Shown: piece after piece, positions 1-8,606 of the stretch | Layout of the letters: the number at the start of each line of letters is the position of its first letter | Numbering within the stretch: the stretch's first letter is position 1 | Origin: Paenibacillus sp. 1001270B_150601_E10 | GTDB taxonomy: Bacteria; Bacillota; Bacilli; Paenibacillales; Paenibacillaceae | Assembly: GCF_015558675.1 (NCBI RefSeq) | Contig: NZ_JADMOL010000002.1 | Location: 511,072 to 543,809, forward strand | Length of the DNA stretch: 32,738 nt | Direction: 5' to 3' | Translations under genes and position numbers: made by a program | Notes under the pieces: generated by a model | What the model was told of the DNA's origin: nothing | The model's input: only the letters and a program-made list of their open reading frames with translations | Database searches by the model: none

Positions 1-488
1 ATCATAAACAAAGCGGCCAGTATCAGTATGCCTCTTAGCATGACGAGGGTTTGCCTAGTTGAAGACAGTTCCTCTGTCACCTCCAAGGTTGCGATATCGC
101 CTTTTTCCCAAATGATCGGGAGTGTCGCTCTTGCTAACAGGTTATGATCGACCTTGATCACGGTTGAAGCTTGATTCAGTTGACTGGAAGGAGGAATATC
201 AGCTAATGCAGAGTCCTTTGTCATCGTTAGGAGTGCCTGCTTGTCCGAATTTAGAATACGTATCATGCCGTCTTGCGGCAAGAAGGCGCGCAGCAGCTGC
301 CTGGAACCTTGACTGCTGGTCGAATCCTTCAGCGCTTCTGCAATCTGATTGGCTCTTGCTGTAATTCGCTTTGCTGCATCCTCAGTTGTCCTGTGATAGA
401 AAAAAGCATAGATCGATATATTGACGATGGAGATCGCAAGGATTAACCACACGCTTGTTAACAAATGAATCTTTCGGCGGATGTTCAA
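1..488 (-). CDS. Sensor histidine kinase, N-terminal part (runs off the window)
   Basis: The minus strand is open from a TTG at 488 to the window edge, giving about 162 residues. The product starts LNIRRKIHLL, followed by a hydrophobic segment (about residues 8-32), an extracellular domain of about 110 residues, and a second hydrophobic segment (LRGILILAALFM) just entering the window edge. This is the usual N-terminal layout of a membrane sensor kinase; the HAMP, HisKA and ATPase domains would lie outside the window. The TTG is chosen because AAGGAG, inside the last codons of the upstream regulator, sits 9-10 nt before it. It lies 6 nt after the regulator stop, so the two are almost certainly cotranscribed. 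The kinase assignment rests on topology and position because no catalytic motif is visible. Confidence 0.8.
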   Translation of the reverse strand, partial: MNIRRKIHLLTSVWLILAISIVNISIYAFFYHRTTEDAAKRITARANQIAEALKDSTSSQGSRQLLRAFLPQDGMIRILNSDKQALLTMTKDSALADIPPSSQLNQASTVIKVDHNLLARATLPIIWEKGDIATLEVTEELSSTRQTLVMLRGILILAALFM

Positions 489-494
489 TCGAGA

Positions 495-1226
495 TCACTC
501 CTTCATCATATAACCGACGCCACGTACGGTATGAATATAAGGCGTCTCGTAAGGGCGATCTACTTTATTTCTGAGGTAGCGGATATAGACGTCGACAACA
601 TTGGTATCTCCGTAATAGTCATATCCCCACACATTCGTCAATATTTGTTCTCGCTCCATTACCTGATGGGGATGTTTCATGAGAAACAACAACAAGTCAT
701 ATTCACGCGGTGTCAGTTCAATCGGCTGCCCTTCTCGCGTAACCTCTCTCGACTTCTTATGAATGACAAGATCGCCTAATACCGTTTGATCCTCTAAGGA
801 AGAGGCTTCGGCGTCAGGTCCTGCATGAAGCATTGCTGATGTACGAAGACATACGCGAATACGAGCCAGCAGCTCCTCGATCTGAAATGGCTTAGTCACA
901 TAATCATTAGCTCCAAGATCTAGGCCGCTCACTTTGTCGTGAACAGAATCTCTAGCGGTTAGCAAGATGACGGGGGTATGGTTGTCAGAGGCTCGCATGC
1001 GGCGCAGAACCTCCAGACCGCTCCATTCTGGAAGCATTACATCAAGCAGAATGAGACTCCAAGCGCTGCTTGTAAGCTTATGCAGTCCTTCGGTGCCGGT
1101 GTATGCGATATCAACTTGATAGCCTTCGTGCTGAAGTTCCAGCTGAATGACACGTGCAATGCTGCGATCATCTTCAACGATTAGAATATGAGGTGGACTA
1201 GATTCCACCGGCTTCAACTGCTGCAT
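495..1226 (-). CDS. OmpR/PhoB-family response regulator (YkoG/ArlR-like)
   Basis: A 243-residue DNA-binding response regulator. The receiver domain (about residues 13-125) shows the acidic pair D19-D20, phosphoacceptor D62 in LLDVMLP, T90 in LLTARDS and K112 in YVTKPF. The C-terminal winged helix (about 150-240) carries VWGYDYYGDTNVVDVYIRYL and ends HTVRGVGYM. From memory the closest resemblance is to Bacillus subtilis YkoG and Staphylococcus ArlR. ATG 1226 is preceded by AGGAGAT at good spacing. It is the first gene of a leftward pair with the kinase at 1-488. It is divergent from the ABC operon starting at 1425, so that operon is a natural candidate target, although the target is an inference. 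Confidence 0.93.
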   Translation of the reverse strand: MQQLKPVESSPPHILIVEDDRSIARVIQLELQHEGYQVDIAYTGTEGLHKLTSSAWSLILLDVMLPEWSGLEVLRRMRASDNHTPVILLTARDSVHDKVSGLDLGANDYVTKPFQIEELLARIRVCLRTSAMLHAGPDAEASSLEDQTVLGDLVIHKKSREVTREGQPIELTPREYDLLLFLMKHPHQVMEREQILTNVWGYDYYGDTNVVDVYIRYLRNKVDRPYETPYIHTVRGVGYMMKE

Positions 1227-1424
1227 GTTCTTAATCTCCTATCCATTATCACGTTGTGCTATTAGCATATCTACTATTATATCTCTCGCGCAAGTCGCCT
1301 ATCAGGCAGAATTTAGGAAATGAAAGCCATTCGTTACAACGGTTGTAACTTTTTTTACCTAGAGATGAATTATACTGAAAAAGATTTTAGTTCTAATACC
1401 AATATTATGAAGGGGGTATCGCCA
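1227..1424. promoter_or_regulatory. Divergent intergenic control region with a perfect palindrome/hairpin
   Basis: This region separates the leftward regulator from the rightward ABC operon. Rightward candidates are TTGTGC (1254-1259) with TATATC (1278-1283, 18-nt spacer), and a TATACT at 1371-1376 without a good -35. Leftward, a TATAAT lies at 1276-1281 read on the minus strand. The clearest element is GTTACAACGGTTGTAAC at 1333-1349 (8-bp arms, one central base), followed directly by seven T. It can be a protein operator, or in RNA a 7-bp stem with a 3-nt loop plus U-tract, meaning an attenuator or terminator for transcripts starting near 1290. Promoter calls are tentative; the palindrome is directly visible. 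Confidence 0.5.
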
Positions 1425-2282
1425 TTGTTTAAGAAGCTTCGCTCCAAGAAGCAAGAGTCAGAAGCGGAAAAGGCCCCTGCGGAAGGCGAAGAAATGAAAG
1501 AGAAAATCGATACTGACGAGGGGAAATCCATACTCGATCGAGAGACAGATAGAGTAGATTTCAATCGCTCTCGCGAGCATACATACGATCCTTTGCTGCG
1601 CGTAACGGAAGTTAAGCGGACCTTCCAGGTTGGGAGCGAACGCATTCCCGTGCTCAAAGGAATTAATATGGAAGTAGCGCAAGGGCAGCTTGTCATGCTG
1701 AAGGGAAGATCCGGCTCGGGCAAGACGACGCTTCTGAATATGCTTGGCGGTCTTGATCTGCCGACAGAAGGCGAGATTTGGTTCAAAAATGAGCCGTACT
1801 CAACTTGGAGTGATCAGAAGCGAACGCATACGAGAAGACAAGACATCGGGTTTATTTTTCAGGCCTTTGCTTTGATGCCGCTTCTCTCTGCCTATGAGAA
1901 TGTCGAACTTTCACTGCGCATGGCGAAGGTGCCAAAGTCATTCTGGAAGCCAAGAGTTCAGCATTGCCTGGAACTGGTCGGTCTTGGCAAGCGGATGAAT
2001 CATCGTCCGTACGAGATGTCAGGGGGAGAACAGCAGCGTGTTGCCATCGCGAAGGCTATTGCGCATAAGCCGCTGCTGCTGCTGGCTGACGAACCGACCG
2101 CAGATTTAGACACACAGATGGTTGCTCAGGTCATGGGTGTATTCCAACAGATTATTCGCACAGAAAACATATCCATATGTATGACAACCCACGATCCTAC
2201 TATTTTGGAGGTTGCAGATCATGTTTATGAGATGGTTGACGGCAGGTTCGTCTCCAAAGTCGGCGCAGCACCGATCATTTAG
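1425..2282 (+). CDS. ABC transporter ATP-binding protein 1 (MacB/LolD-type)
   Basis: A 285-residue ATPase. Walker A GRSGSGKT is at about 94-101, the Q-loop is Q146 (FIFQ), the signature MSGGEQQR is at about 198-205, Walker B LLLLADE is at about 217-223, and the switch histidine is H256 (TTHD). The fold matches ATPases that drive FtsX/MacB permeases. The start is the TTG at 1425, because AGGGGGT lies 7 nt upstream; the in-frame ATG at 1320 has no ribosome binding site and would read through the palindrome. An unusual N-terminal extension of about 55 Lys/Glu-rich residues precedes the ATPase fold. It is first in a five-gene operon and its 3' end overlaps the adaptor gene by 62 nt. Confidence 0.93.
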   Translation: MFKKLRSKKQESEAEKAPAEGEEMKEKIDTDEGKSILDRETDRVDFNRSREHTYDPLLRVTEVKRTFQVGSERIPVLKGINMEVAQGQLVMLKGRSGSGKTTLLNMLGGLDLPTEGEIWFKNEPYSTWSDQKRTHTRRQDIGFIFQAFALMPLLSAYENVELSLRMAKVPKSFWKPRVQHCLELVGLGKRMNHRPYEMSGGEQQRVAIAKAIAHKPLLLLADEPTADLDTQMVAQVMGVFQQIIRTENISICMTTHDPTILEVADHVYEMVDGRFVSKVGAAPII

Positions 2283-3327
2283 ATGGAAGAAAGGACTGCT
2301 ATTGGTCCTATCTATTACAATGCTGCTTACTACAGCTTGTTCCATTCTACCTAAGGAAGAAGAGGAAGAGGTATTGCCTCCAATCACCCCTCCTACGACA
2401 TCCCAAAAGCCTGAATATGAGGTAACAAAGGCAACACTTGAGACAAAGGTATCCGCCAATGGAAAGCTGATGTCTCAACAAGAAGAGAATCTTTACTTTA
2501 CGCTGGATGGCAAGCGAATCAAGGATGTGCTGGTCAAGAATGGAGATAGTGTGAAGGCCGGTCAGACCTTGGCGGTATTAGATGTAGAGGATATGCAGAA
2601 GGATTTGCGCTCGAAGCGCCTGCAGCTTCGCAAAGAAGAAATGCAGATGAAAGAAACGCTTCGCAATAAGGACGAGATGGATCCGATTCAATTTGAGGAA
2701 GCACAAATATTGTTTGAGGAGCGCCGCCAAGAAATTGCGGATCTTGAAAATGATATTGCTAAAGCAAAGCTTGCTTCGCCATATTCGGGAACAATCGTGT
2801 CCTTAACGATGAAAAAAGGCGACTCTACTAAAGCCTACGAGACGGTAGCGATTGTAGCGGATACGTCAAGACTGGCGATTGCAGTAGAAATGTCTAAGGA
2901 TGATTTGAAGCGCATTGCGCTCGATATGGAAGCCACGGTCAGCATTAATAATGTAGACAAGAAGCTTAAGGGCAAGGTGAAGACGCTGCCTAATCCTACG
3001 ACTGAGAATAATAATGGCAACGGACAGCAACCGGGACAGAATAATCAGCAGGATTCGATTGATAAATATGTATTGATTCAGGTTGATGAGCTTCCTCAAG
3101 GGCTGAAGCGAGGCACGCCGCTGAATGCACAAATTATTATTCAACGCAAAAAGGATGCTGTTGTCATCCCGACAGCTGCATTAAGAACAATAGGTTCACG
3201 TACATACGTTCAGGTCGTTGACGAGAATGGAAAACGCGAGGTTGATGTTGAGGTCGGACAGCAAACGCCAACCCAAATCGAAATCTTGCAGGGTCTTGAG
3301 CCTGGACAGAAAGTAGTGGGTCGATAA
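2221..3327 (+). CDS. Lipoprotein HlyD/MacA-like efflux adaptor
   Basis: A 368-residue extracytoplasmic adaptor. A basic region (RSFRWKK) and hydrophobic stretch end at LLTTAC, with candidate lipid-modified Cys40, so it is probably a lipoprotein; the lipobox is not ideal. A lipoyl-like half (about 75-120), a helical hairpin (about 125-180) and a second lipoyl half with SPYSGTIVSL are followed by beta-barrel segments. An Asn/Gln-rich loop lies near 260-280, and the C-terminal membrane-proximal domain ends GLEPGQKVVG. This resembles MacA/YknX. ATG 2221 is chosen because GGAGG lies 9 nt upstream; this places the first 62 nt inside the ATPase 1 gene in another frame. The stop TAATG overlaps the permease start by one base. 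Confidence 0.9.
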   Translation: MFMRWLTAGSSPKSAQHRSFRWKKGLLLVLSITMLLTTACSILPKEEEEEVLPPITPPTTSQKPEYEVTKATLETKVSANGKLMSQQEENLYFTLDGKRIKDVLVKNGDSVKAGQTLAVLDVEDMQKDLRSKRLQLRKEEMQMKETLRNKDEMDPIQFEEAQILFEERRQEIADLENDIAKAKLASPYSGTIVSLTMKKGDSTKAYETVAIVADTSRLAIAVEMSKDDLKRIALDMEATVSINNVDKKLKGKVKTLPNPTTENNNGNGQQPGQNNQQDSIDKYVLIQVDELPQGLKRGTPLNAQIIIQRKKDAVVIPTAALRTIGSRTYVQVVDENGKREVDVEVGQQTPTQIEILQGLEPGQKVVGR

Positions 3328-6185
3328 TGGGAATTCCACTATTTCGCTTTTTATTCCGCAAAATGTGGAATACGAGGTGGATGACGCTAAGCACGCTGAT
3401 CGGTCTTATCGTCGCGGTATCGTTCACTGTAAGTATTCCAATGTATGCAGACGGCGCGCTGAAGCGGGTCATCTCTCAATCCATTCAAGAGAATAGCGAA
3501 GGATTGCCGGCAGGCTCCCTCTTGATGCGTTATCAAGCAACAAGCGGAGAGAAGACCGATCTTAACGCTTTATCTAATGTGAATTCGTATATTGAAAATG
3601 AAGTGAAGGATAAGATCGGGTTTCCCGCACTGCTATACGTTCATTCTCAACAAATTCGACCAACTGAGGTTATTCCGGTTGATCCGACAAAGGTTGATGC
3701 GAGCCGCGTCCGCAATATGACGCTAGCAAGTCTATCGGCGCTCGACCAGCAGGTGGAATTGTCCAATGGAAGAATGAACAAGGATGGCAGCGCTAATGGG
3801 GTGCTTGAGGTTGTCATGCTTGAAGACGCGATGTATCGCAACGATTTGCATGTAGGCGATGAGCTGGATTATCCGGTTTATGGAGGATCGAACGTTACCT
3901 TGCGTGTAAAGATTGTTGGAACGTTCAAGCCGAATAATGAGAGCAGCCCGTACTGGTACCAAGGGTTCGAGAGCATGATGAATACGCTGTATCTGACTCC
4001 GAACACACTGCATGATGTGGTCTTAAAGGAAAACAACGTCCAGCTTCAAAATTCTAGCTGGTATTATGCATTTGATCTAAGAGAGATCAAGACGAGCCAG
4101 ATTGCGGAATTGCGTTCGACCTTGGATCGCTTAGGTATAGATCTCTACCAGAAGATGAAAGGAACGAATGTCGAGCTGTCTTTTGCGAAGCTGCTGGATG
4201 AGTTCCGTTCTCAAAGCTTAAGGCTGCAAATGATGCTGTTCACGCTGGCAGCACCGATGATCGCGATGGTGTTCTACTTTATTGCGATGAATGCCAATCA
4301 AGCGCTCGAGAAGCAGCAAAGCGACATCTCGGTTATTCGCAGCCGCGGAGCAAGCACGAAGCAGATTATTCTCATGTATCTGCTGGAGGGCCTGATCCTA
4401 GGAGGCTTTGCCTTGTTTGCCTCGCCGTTCTTTGGCTGGTTTATGGCGAAGTCGATCGGCTCCGCGAACGGCTTCCTTGAGTTTGTAAACCGGAAGTCCA
4501 TTCCGGTTGGGTTCTCGACGGATGCGGTGATCTTTGGTACAGCAGCCGTTATTATCGCGCTGACCGCAACGCTCATTCCTGCGATAGCAGCAGCGAGATC
4601 CTCAATCGTTAATCTTAGACAGAAGATGGCGCGCAAGGATAAAAAACCGTTCTGGCAAAAATGGTTTTTGGATATTGCTTTATTAGGGGTAGCGGGTTAT
4701 GGCTATTATCTGTCCAATCAGCAGCAGCTGATGTCCTTCCAAACAGGAATGACATCCGATCAGCTTCAGGTGCAGCCGTTCCTATTCTTTGTGCCTGCAC
4801 TGGCGATATTCTCTATCGGATTATTTTTCTTGCGAATATTCCCGTGGCTGTTGAAGCTGTTCCAGTGGATATTTTCAAAGATATTGCCATTGCCGATGTA
4901 CTTAACATTGACTCAGCTTTCTCGTTCGGCGAAGTCCTACTATCCTTTGATGATCCTGCTTATCCTTACCCTAGGCCTTGGCGTCTATAACTCTTCCGCT
5001 GCTCGTACCATTGATGTGAACTCAACGGAGCGCACGCAGTATAAATACGGTACGGATGTTGTGATTCAGACGGTATGGGAAGGAACGCCTGAGATGGATC
5101 CGAATGCAGGCAAGCCTGGAGGAAACGGTCAAGGTGGAAATGGAGGCAATCCGGGAGGCGGCGGACAGCAGCGTCCAAGCAAACTGATTTATAATGAGCC
5201 GCCATTCGAATTGTTCAAGCGTCAGCCGGGTGTTGAAGGGGCGGCACGAGTGCTTCGGACGAAAGCGAACGTCATTGTATCCGGACGTTCGATCGGCCAA
5301 AGCATGCTGATGGGAATCGATAATGTCGACTTTGCGAAAGTAGCATGGCTGAGAGAGGATATGTTCCCGGTTCATCCATATAAATATTTGGATGCGCTTG
5401 GCAAGTACACGGAGAGCGGCGTCATTATCTCCTCGAATGCAGCGAAGAAGTATCAGCTTAAGCCAGGGGATTCGATCTCCATTTCGCTCTCGGATCATAT
5501 GGTGGACTTTATGATTGTGGCGGTGCTGCCTTATTGGCCGACGCAATACCCCGATCAAGCACCGTTCTTTATTGCCAATCTGGACTATATCTTTGATCAG
5601 TCCTCCATCCAGCCTTATGAAGTTTGGTTGAAGATGAAGGATGGGGCGAAGCTTGCGCCAGTTATTGAATCGCTCCAGAAGGAAGGCATAGAGCTTGCAT
5701 CCGTAACAGATGTGAGATCGGAGTTGATTGCTCAGAGCAAGCATCCTTCTCGTGGAGGCGTATTCGGCATTTTGAGTATGGGCTTCCTGATCTCGATTAC
5801 AGTCTCATTGATTGGTTATCTGTTGTATTGGTTCTTTAATTTATCAAGCCGTGTCGTACAGTTTGGTGTCTTGCGTGCAATGGGTCTGTCCAAAGGCCAG
5901 CTGACAGGCATGCTCCTCTTGGAGCAGCTGTTTACAGCAGGCTTATCGATTGGCTTAGGTGTCGTCATCGGTAAGATTGTCAGCTATCTCTTCCTTCCAT
6001 TTTTGCAGGGAGCGGAAAGCGCCCAAATGCAGGTGCCGCCGTTTAGAATCATTTTTGATTCCAGAGATACGCTTCAATTGTACTTCGTCGTACTGGTCAT
6101 GATGATTCTCGGAGCATCGATGCTGTTCATGCACATTCGACGGCTGCGCGTGCATCAAGCCGTGAAGATGGGAGAGGAGCGTTAA
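3327..6185 (+). CDS. Duplicated FtsX-family ABC permease (952 aa)
   Basis: A large ABC permease with two FtsX-type halves. The N-terminal helix (about 17-38) is followed by an extracellular domain to about 300, then three helices (about 302-428) ending in the typical PAIAAARSS turn. Next come a linker with helices at about 450-470 and 488-512, a helix at about 540-560, a second extracellular domain (about 565-805), and three last helices with FGVLRAMGLSKGQ and ending RRLRVHQAVKMGEER. A Gly/Asn-rich low-complexity loop lies at about 590-615. One polypeptide thus supplies both membrane halves, which fits an operon with two different ATPases. It overlaps the adaptor stop by 1 nt and no strong ribosome binding site is visible, suggesting translational coupling. 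The transported substrate cannot be read from the sequence. Confidence 0.92.
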   Translation: MGIPLFRFLFRKMWNTRWMTLSTLIGLIVAVSFTVSIPMYADGALKRVISQSIQENSEGLPAGSLLMRYQATSGEKTDLNALSNVNSYIENEVKDKIGFPALLYVHSQQIRPTEVIPVDPTKVDASRVRNMTLASLSALDQQVELSNGRMNKDGSANGVLEVVMLEDAMYRNDLHVGDELDYPVYGGSNVTLRVKIVGTFKPNNESSPYWYQGFESMMNTLYLTPNTLHDVVLKENNVQLQNSSWYYAFDLREIKTSQIAELRSTLDRLGIDLYQKMKGTNVELSFAKLLDEFRSQSLRLQMMLFTLAAPMIAMVFYFIAMNANQALEKQQSDISVIRSRGASTKQIILMYLLEGLILGGFALFASPFFGWFMAKSIGSANGFLEFVNRKSIPVGFSTDAVIFGTAAVIIALTATLIPAIAAARSSIVNLRQKMARKDKKPFWQKWFLDIALLGVAGYGYYLSNQQQLMSFQTGMTSDQLQVQPFLFFVPALAIFSIGLFFLRIFPWLLKLFQWIFSKILPLPMYLTLTQLSRSAKSYYPLMILLILTLGLGVYNSSAARTIDVNSTERTQYKYGTDVVIQTVWEGTPEMDPNAGKPGGNGQGGNGGNPGGGGQQRPSKLIYNEPPFELFKRQPGVEGAARVLRTKANVIVSGRSIGQSMLMGIDNVDFAKVAWLREDMFPVHPYKYLDALGKYTESGVIISSNAAKKYQLKPGDSISISLSDHMVDFMIVAVLPYWPTQYPDQAPFFIANLDYIFDQSSIQPYEVWLKMKDGAKLAPVIESLQKEGIELASVTDVRSELIAQSKHPSRGGVFGILSMGFLISITVSLIGYLLYWFFNLSSRVVQFGVLRAMGLSKGQLTGMLLLEQLFTAGLSIGLGVVIGKIVSYLFLPFLQGAESAQMQVPPFRIIFDSRDTLQLYFVVLVMMILGASMLFMHIRRLRVHQAVKMGEER

Positions 6186-6188
6186 GAC

Positions 6189-7079
6189 ATGATTCAATGT
6201 GAAGGTCTAGTCAAAATTTATAAGACCGATGACCTCGAGGTAGTTGCGCTTCAAGGCCTCAATCTTACGGTTAACGAAGGCGAAATGATGGCGATCATCG
6301 GCAACAGCGGAAGCGGGAAATCCACCTTTTTGAACATCCTGGGCGGACTTGACCGCCCTTCAGCTGGCACGATAACCGTGGATAAGTGGAATCTCTTGAA
6401 GATTACAGACGAGGAGCTTGTGAAATACAAGCGGGACACGGTCGGCTTCATCTGGCAGAATAATGCGAGAAACCTGCTTCCTTATCTGACGGCGCTTGAG
6501 AACGTAGAGATGCCGATGATGCTCTCTGGCCGATTGGATCGGGCATATGCCAAGCAGCTTTTGACTTGGGTGGGTCTCTCTCACCGAATGAACAACAAGC
6601 TTACGGAGCTCTCCGGGGGAGAGCAGCAGCGGGTAGCTTTGGCAATCGCCTTGTCCAATAAACCGAAGCTGCTGCTAGCCGATGAACCGACAGGCTCCGT
6701 CGATACAGAGACGGCGGATATGATTATGGATATCTTCCGGAAAATGAATCGGGAGCTGGGCATTACCATCGTTATTGTTACGCACGATATGGCGCTCGCA
6801 GGGAAGGTTGACCGGGTCGTTGCCATCCGGGACGGCCTAACGAGTACAGAATTCATTAAACGCAATCCAAGCCTGCATGAGGCGGCTCAGCAAGGTTTTA
6901 AAAATGAAGTAGGGCATCAGCTCCATGACGTTCATGAAGCGTATGTTGTTGTCGATCGCGTGGGTCGCTTGCAGGTTCCAAAAGAATTCCTTACTGCATT
7001 AGATATTAACGATAAAGCCTCGATGGAATTCGATGGTGACAAGATTATTATTCGCACACCTAACAAGTTGGAGGAGTAA
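6189..7079 (+). CDS. ABC transporter ATP-binding protein 2 with AbrB-like C-terminal tail
   Basis: A 296-residue ATPase. Walker A GNSGSGKS is at 38-45, the Q-loop is Q90, the signature LSGGEQQ is at 141-147, Walker B LLLADE is at 161-166, and the switch histidine is H199. The canonical ATPase fold ends near residue 225. Residues 253-296 form an extra module with VDRVGRLQVPKEF, a short acidic stretch and GDKIIIR, which matches the pattern of AbrB/MazE swapped-hairpin domains (V-D-x-x-G-R-x-x-x-P). Such tails are, from memory, also found on some actinobacterial FtsX-type ATPases. ATG 6189 is 4 nt after the permease stop, with GGAGAGGAG upstream. It probably pairs with ATPase 1 on the duplicated permease. 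Whether the tail dimerises, regulates or binds DNA is unknown. Confidence 0.92.
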   Translation: MIQCEGLVKIYKTDDLEVVALQGLNLTVNEGEMMAIIGNSGSGKSTFLNILGGLDRPSAGTITVDKWNLLKITDEELVKYKRDTVGFIWQNNARNLLPYLTALENVEMPMMLSGRLDRAYAKQLLTWVGLSHRMNNKLTELSGGEQQRVALAIALSNKPKLLLADEPTGSVDTETADMIMDIFRKMNRELGITIVIVTHDMALAGKVDRVVAIRDGLTSTEFIKRNPSLHEAAQQGFKNEVGHQLHDVHEAYVVVDRVGRLQVPKEFLTALDINDKASMEFDGDKIIIRTPNKLEE

Positions 7080-7083
7080 GCCG

Positions 7084-8574
7084 ATGAAAGCACATAGTCA
7101 GGTACGTAAATGGCTGATCACAGCCCTTACCTTTACGATGATTTTCCCGATTCTGGCTGCATGTACAAACAATACAAACCAAGAGAGCAAGCAGGAGCAG
7201 GTACTTCGTATCGGTGTTGTCTATGGTGGATTTGATGATTCATACTTTAGACAGCAATTTACGGATGCATACGAATTGACGCATAAGAATGTGAAGATTG
7301 AGATCGTACCTGCAATCAACTACATGGATCAGCAGTTTGAAGAGCCGGATGAGAACGGCGTTCGCAAGGAACCAGACCGCCTTGAAGCGATCAAGAAGAT
7401 CATGGAGGGCGATAACCCTGTTGATGTCGTCGTTACGGATGTGTCGCAGTTCCGCTCCCTCGCTCGCGACGGACTGCTGACTTCACTTGATCCAAGAATT
7501 CAGCAGGATCAGCTGAATACGGATGACTTTGTTCCAGCTGTTATCGATGGCCTTAAGAATATGGGAGATGGAACGTTGTATGGACTAAGCCCAACATTCA
7601 TGTCCTCTGTCATTCTGTATAACAAGAAGATCTTCCAAGAGGCAGGCGTAGAGCCGCCTACAGACAACATGACGTGGGATGATTTGTTTAACTTAGCAAG
7701 ACGAGTATCGACGGGTGAAGGCAAGGACCGGATCTTTGGATTCAATTTCGAACGATATCCGAATGACAACGGGTTTAATGCGCTGATGACGAACTTTACG
7801 GACCCGCTCAATCTTCGCTTTGTAGATGAGAAGAAAGAAAAGCTGCTAGTGAACAGCCCTCAATGGGAAAGATCCTGGTCGCAAATTACGAAGCTTATTA
7901 ATGAAAAGATCATTCCTTCTTCTGAGGATATGAATACCGTATATGATGAAAAATCAACTCCTGGTCCTTTTGACTACGACTTCTTTATTTCCGGTCGCTT
8001 GGCAATGGTGGTAGGTGATTATGGCTACATTAACGGTGACTTGACCAACGTTATGAAAAATGCAGCGAAGATTAAAAACTTCAAGCCATTTGAATGGGAT
8101 GTCGTGACGATTCCTTCTCATCCAGAAGCAGAAGGCGTCTCTGGCTATGTACAGTTGTCCAACATCTTCTCGATTAATCAGAAAGCAGCTAACCCCGAGA
8201 TTGCTTGGGACTTTATTCAATACTTGAATGGCGAAGACTGGAGCAAGCTTCGTTCGCGCAGCAGCTATGAGATGGTATCCCGCAAGTCCTTTATTAAGCC
8301 GCCAGCAGGCTCCAGCTACAATATCGAAGCCTTCTACAAAGTGAAGCCATCCACACCTACGGGAGCATCCATGAATGATCTCATGATGGAAAACCCGAAC
8401 ATGTGGCAGGTAAGCGAAGTAGGACGTAATCTCTTTACTGAGGTTGCAAAAGGAAGCAAAACGATTGCAGAGGCATTGAAGGAATGGGAGACGAAGGGGA
8501 ACGAGCTTCTTCAACAGATTAAGAACAGTCCTGATGGCGGTGTAGGTATTATGCCGGGCATCTATGGCGGTTAA
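7084..8574 (+). CDS. Extracellular solute-binding lipoprotein (ABC family 1)
   Basis: A 496-residue lipoprotein. The signal sequence ends at ILAAC with Cys27 as lipidation site, followed by a Thr/Asn/Glu linker. The mature part follows the family 1 solute-binding fold: LRIGVVYGGFDDSY, then DVVVTDVSQF, YGLSPTFMSSVILYNKKIF, TWDDLFNLARRV, and WDFIQYLNGEDW near residue 385. ATG 7084 is chosen because GGAGGAG ends 7 nt upstream, at the end of the ATPase 2 gene; the longer in-frame start at 7033 would lie inside that gene and lacks a site. A sugar/oligomer-binding type protein is unexpected next to a MacB-like exporter. It may sense or deliver a ligand rather than act in import. A terminator follows. 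Confidence 0.92.
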   Translation: MKAHSQVRKWLITALTFTMIFPILAACTNNTNQESKQEQVLRIGVVYGGFDDSYFRQQFTDAYELTHKNVKIEIVPAINYMDQQFEEPDENGVRKEPDRLEAIKKIMEGDNPVDVVVTDVSQFRSLARDGLLTSLDPRIQQDQLNTDDFVPAVIDGLKNMGDGTLYGLSPTFMSSVILYNKKIFQEAGVEPPTDNMTWDDLFNLARRVSTGEGKDRIFGFNFERYPNDNGFNALMTNFTDPLNLRFVDEKKEKLLVNSPQWERSWSQITKLINEKIIPSSEDMNTVYDEKSTPGPFDYDFFISGRLAMVVGDYGYINGDLTNVMKNAAKIKNFKPFEWDVVTIPSHPEAEGVSGYVQLSNIFSINQKAANPEIAWDFIQYLNGEDWSKLRSRSSYEMVSRKSFIKPPAGSSYNIEAFYKVKPSTPTGASMNDLMMENPNMWQVSEVGRNLFTEVAKGSKTIAEALKEWETKGNELLQQIKNSPDGGVGIMPGIYGG

Positions 8575-8606
8575 TGCACTAATCATTCAATCATACGGAA
8601 TTATGG

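Noticed and set aside
1343..1376. TTGTAA plus TATACT as a promoter for the ABC operon
   Set aside because: The spacer is 22 nt, too long for sigma-A; the -10-like element alone is not enough.
5022..5744. Long minus-strand open frame within the permease gene
   Set aside because: Shadow of a real coding frame; no ribosome binding site or recognisable domain.
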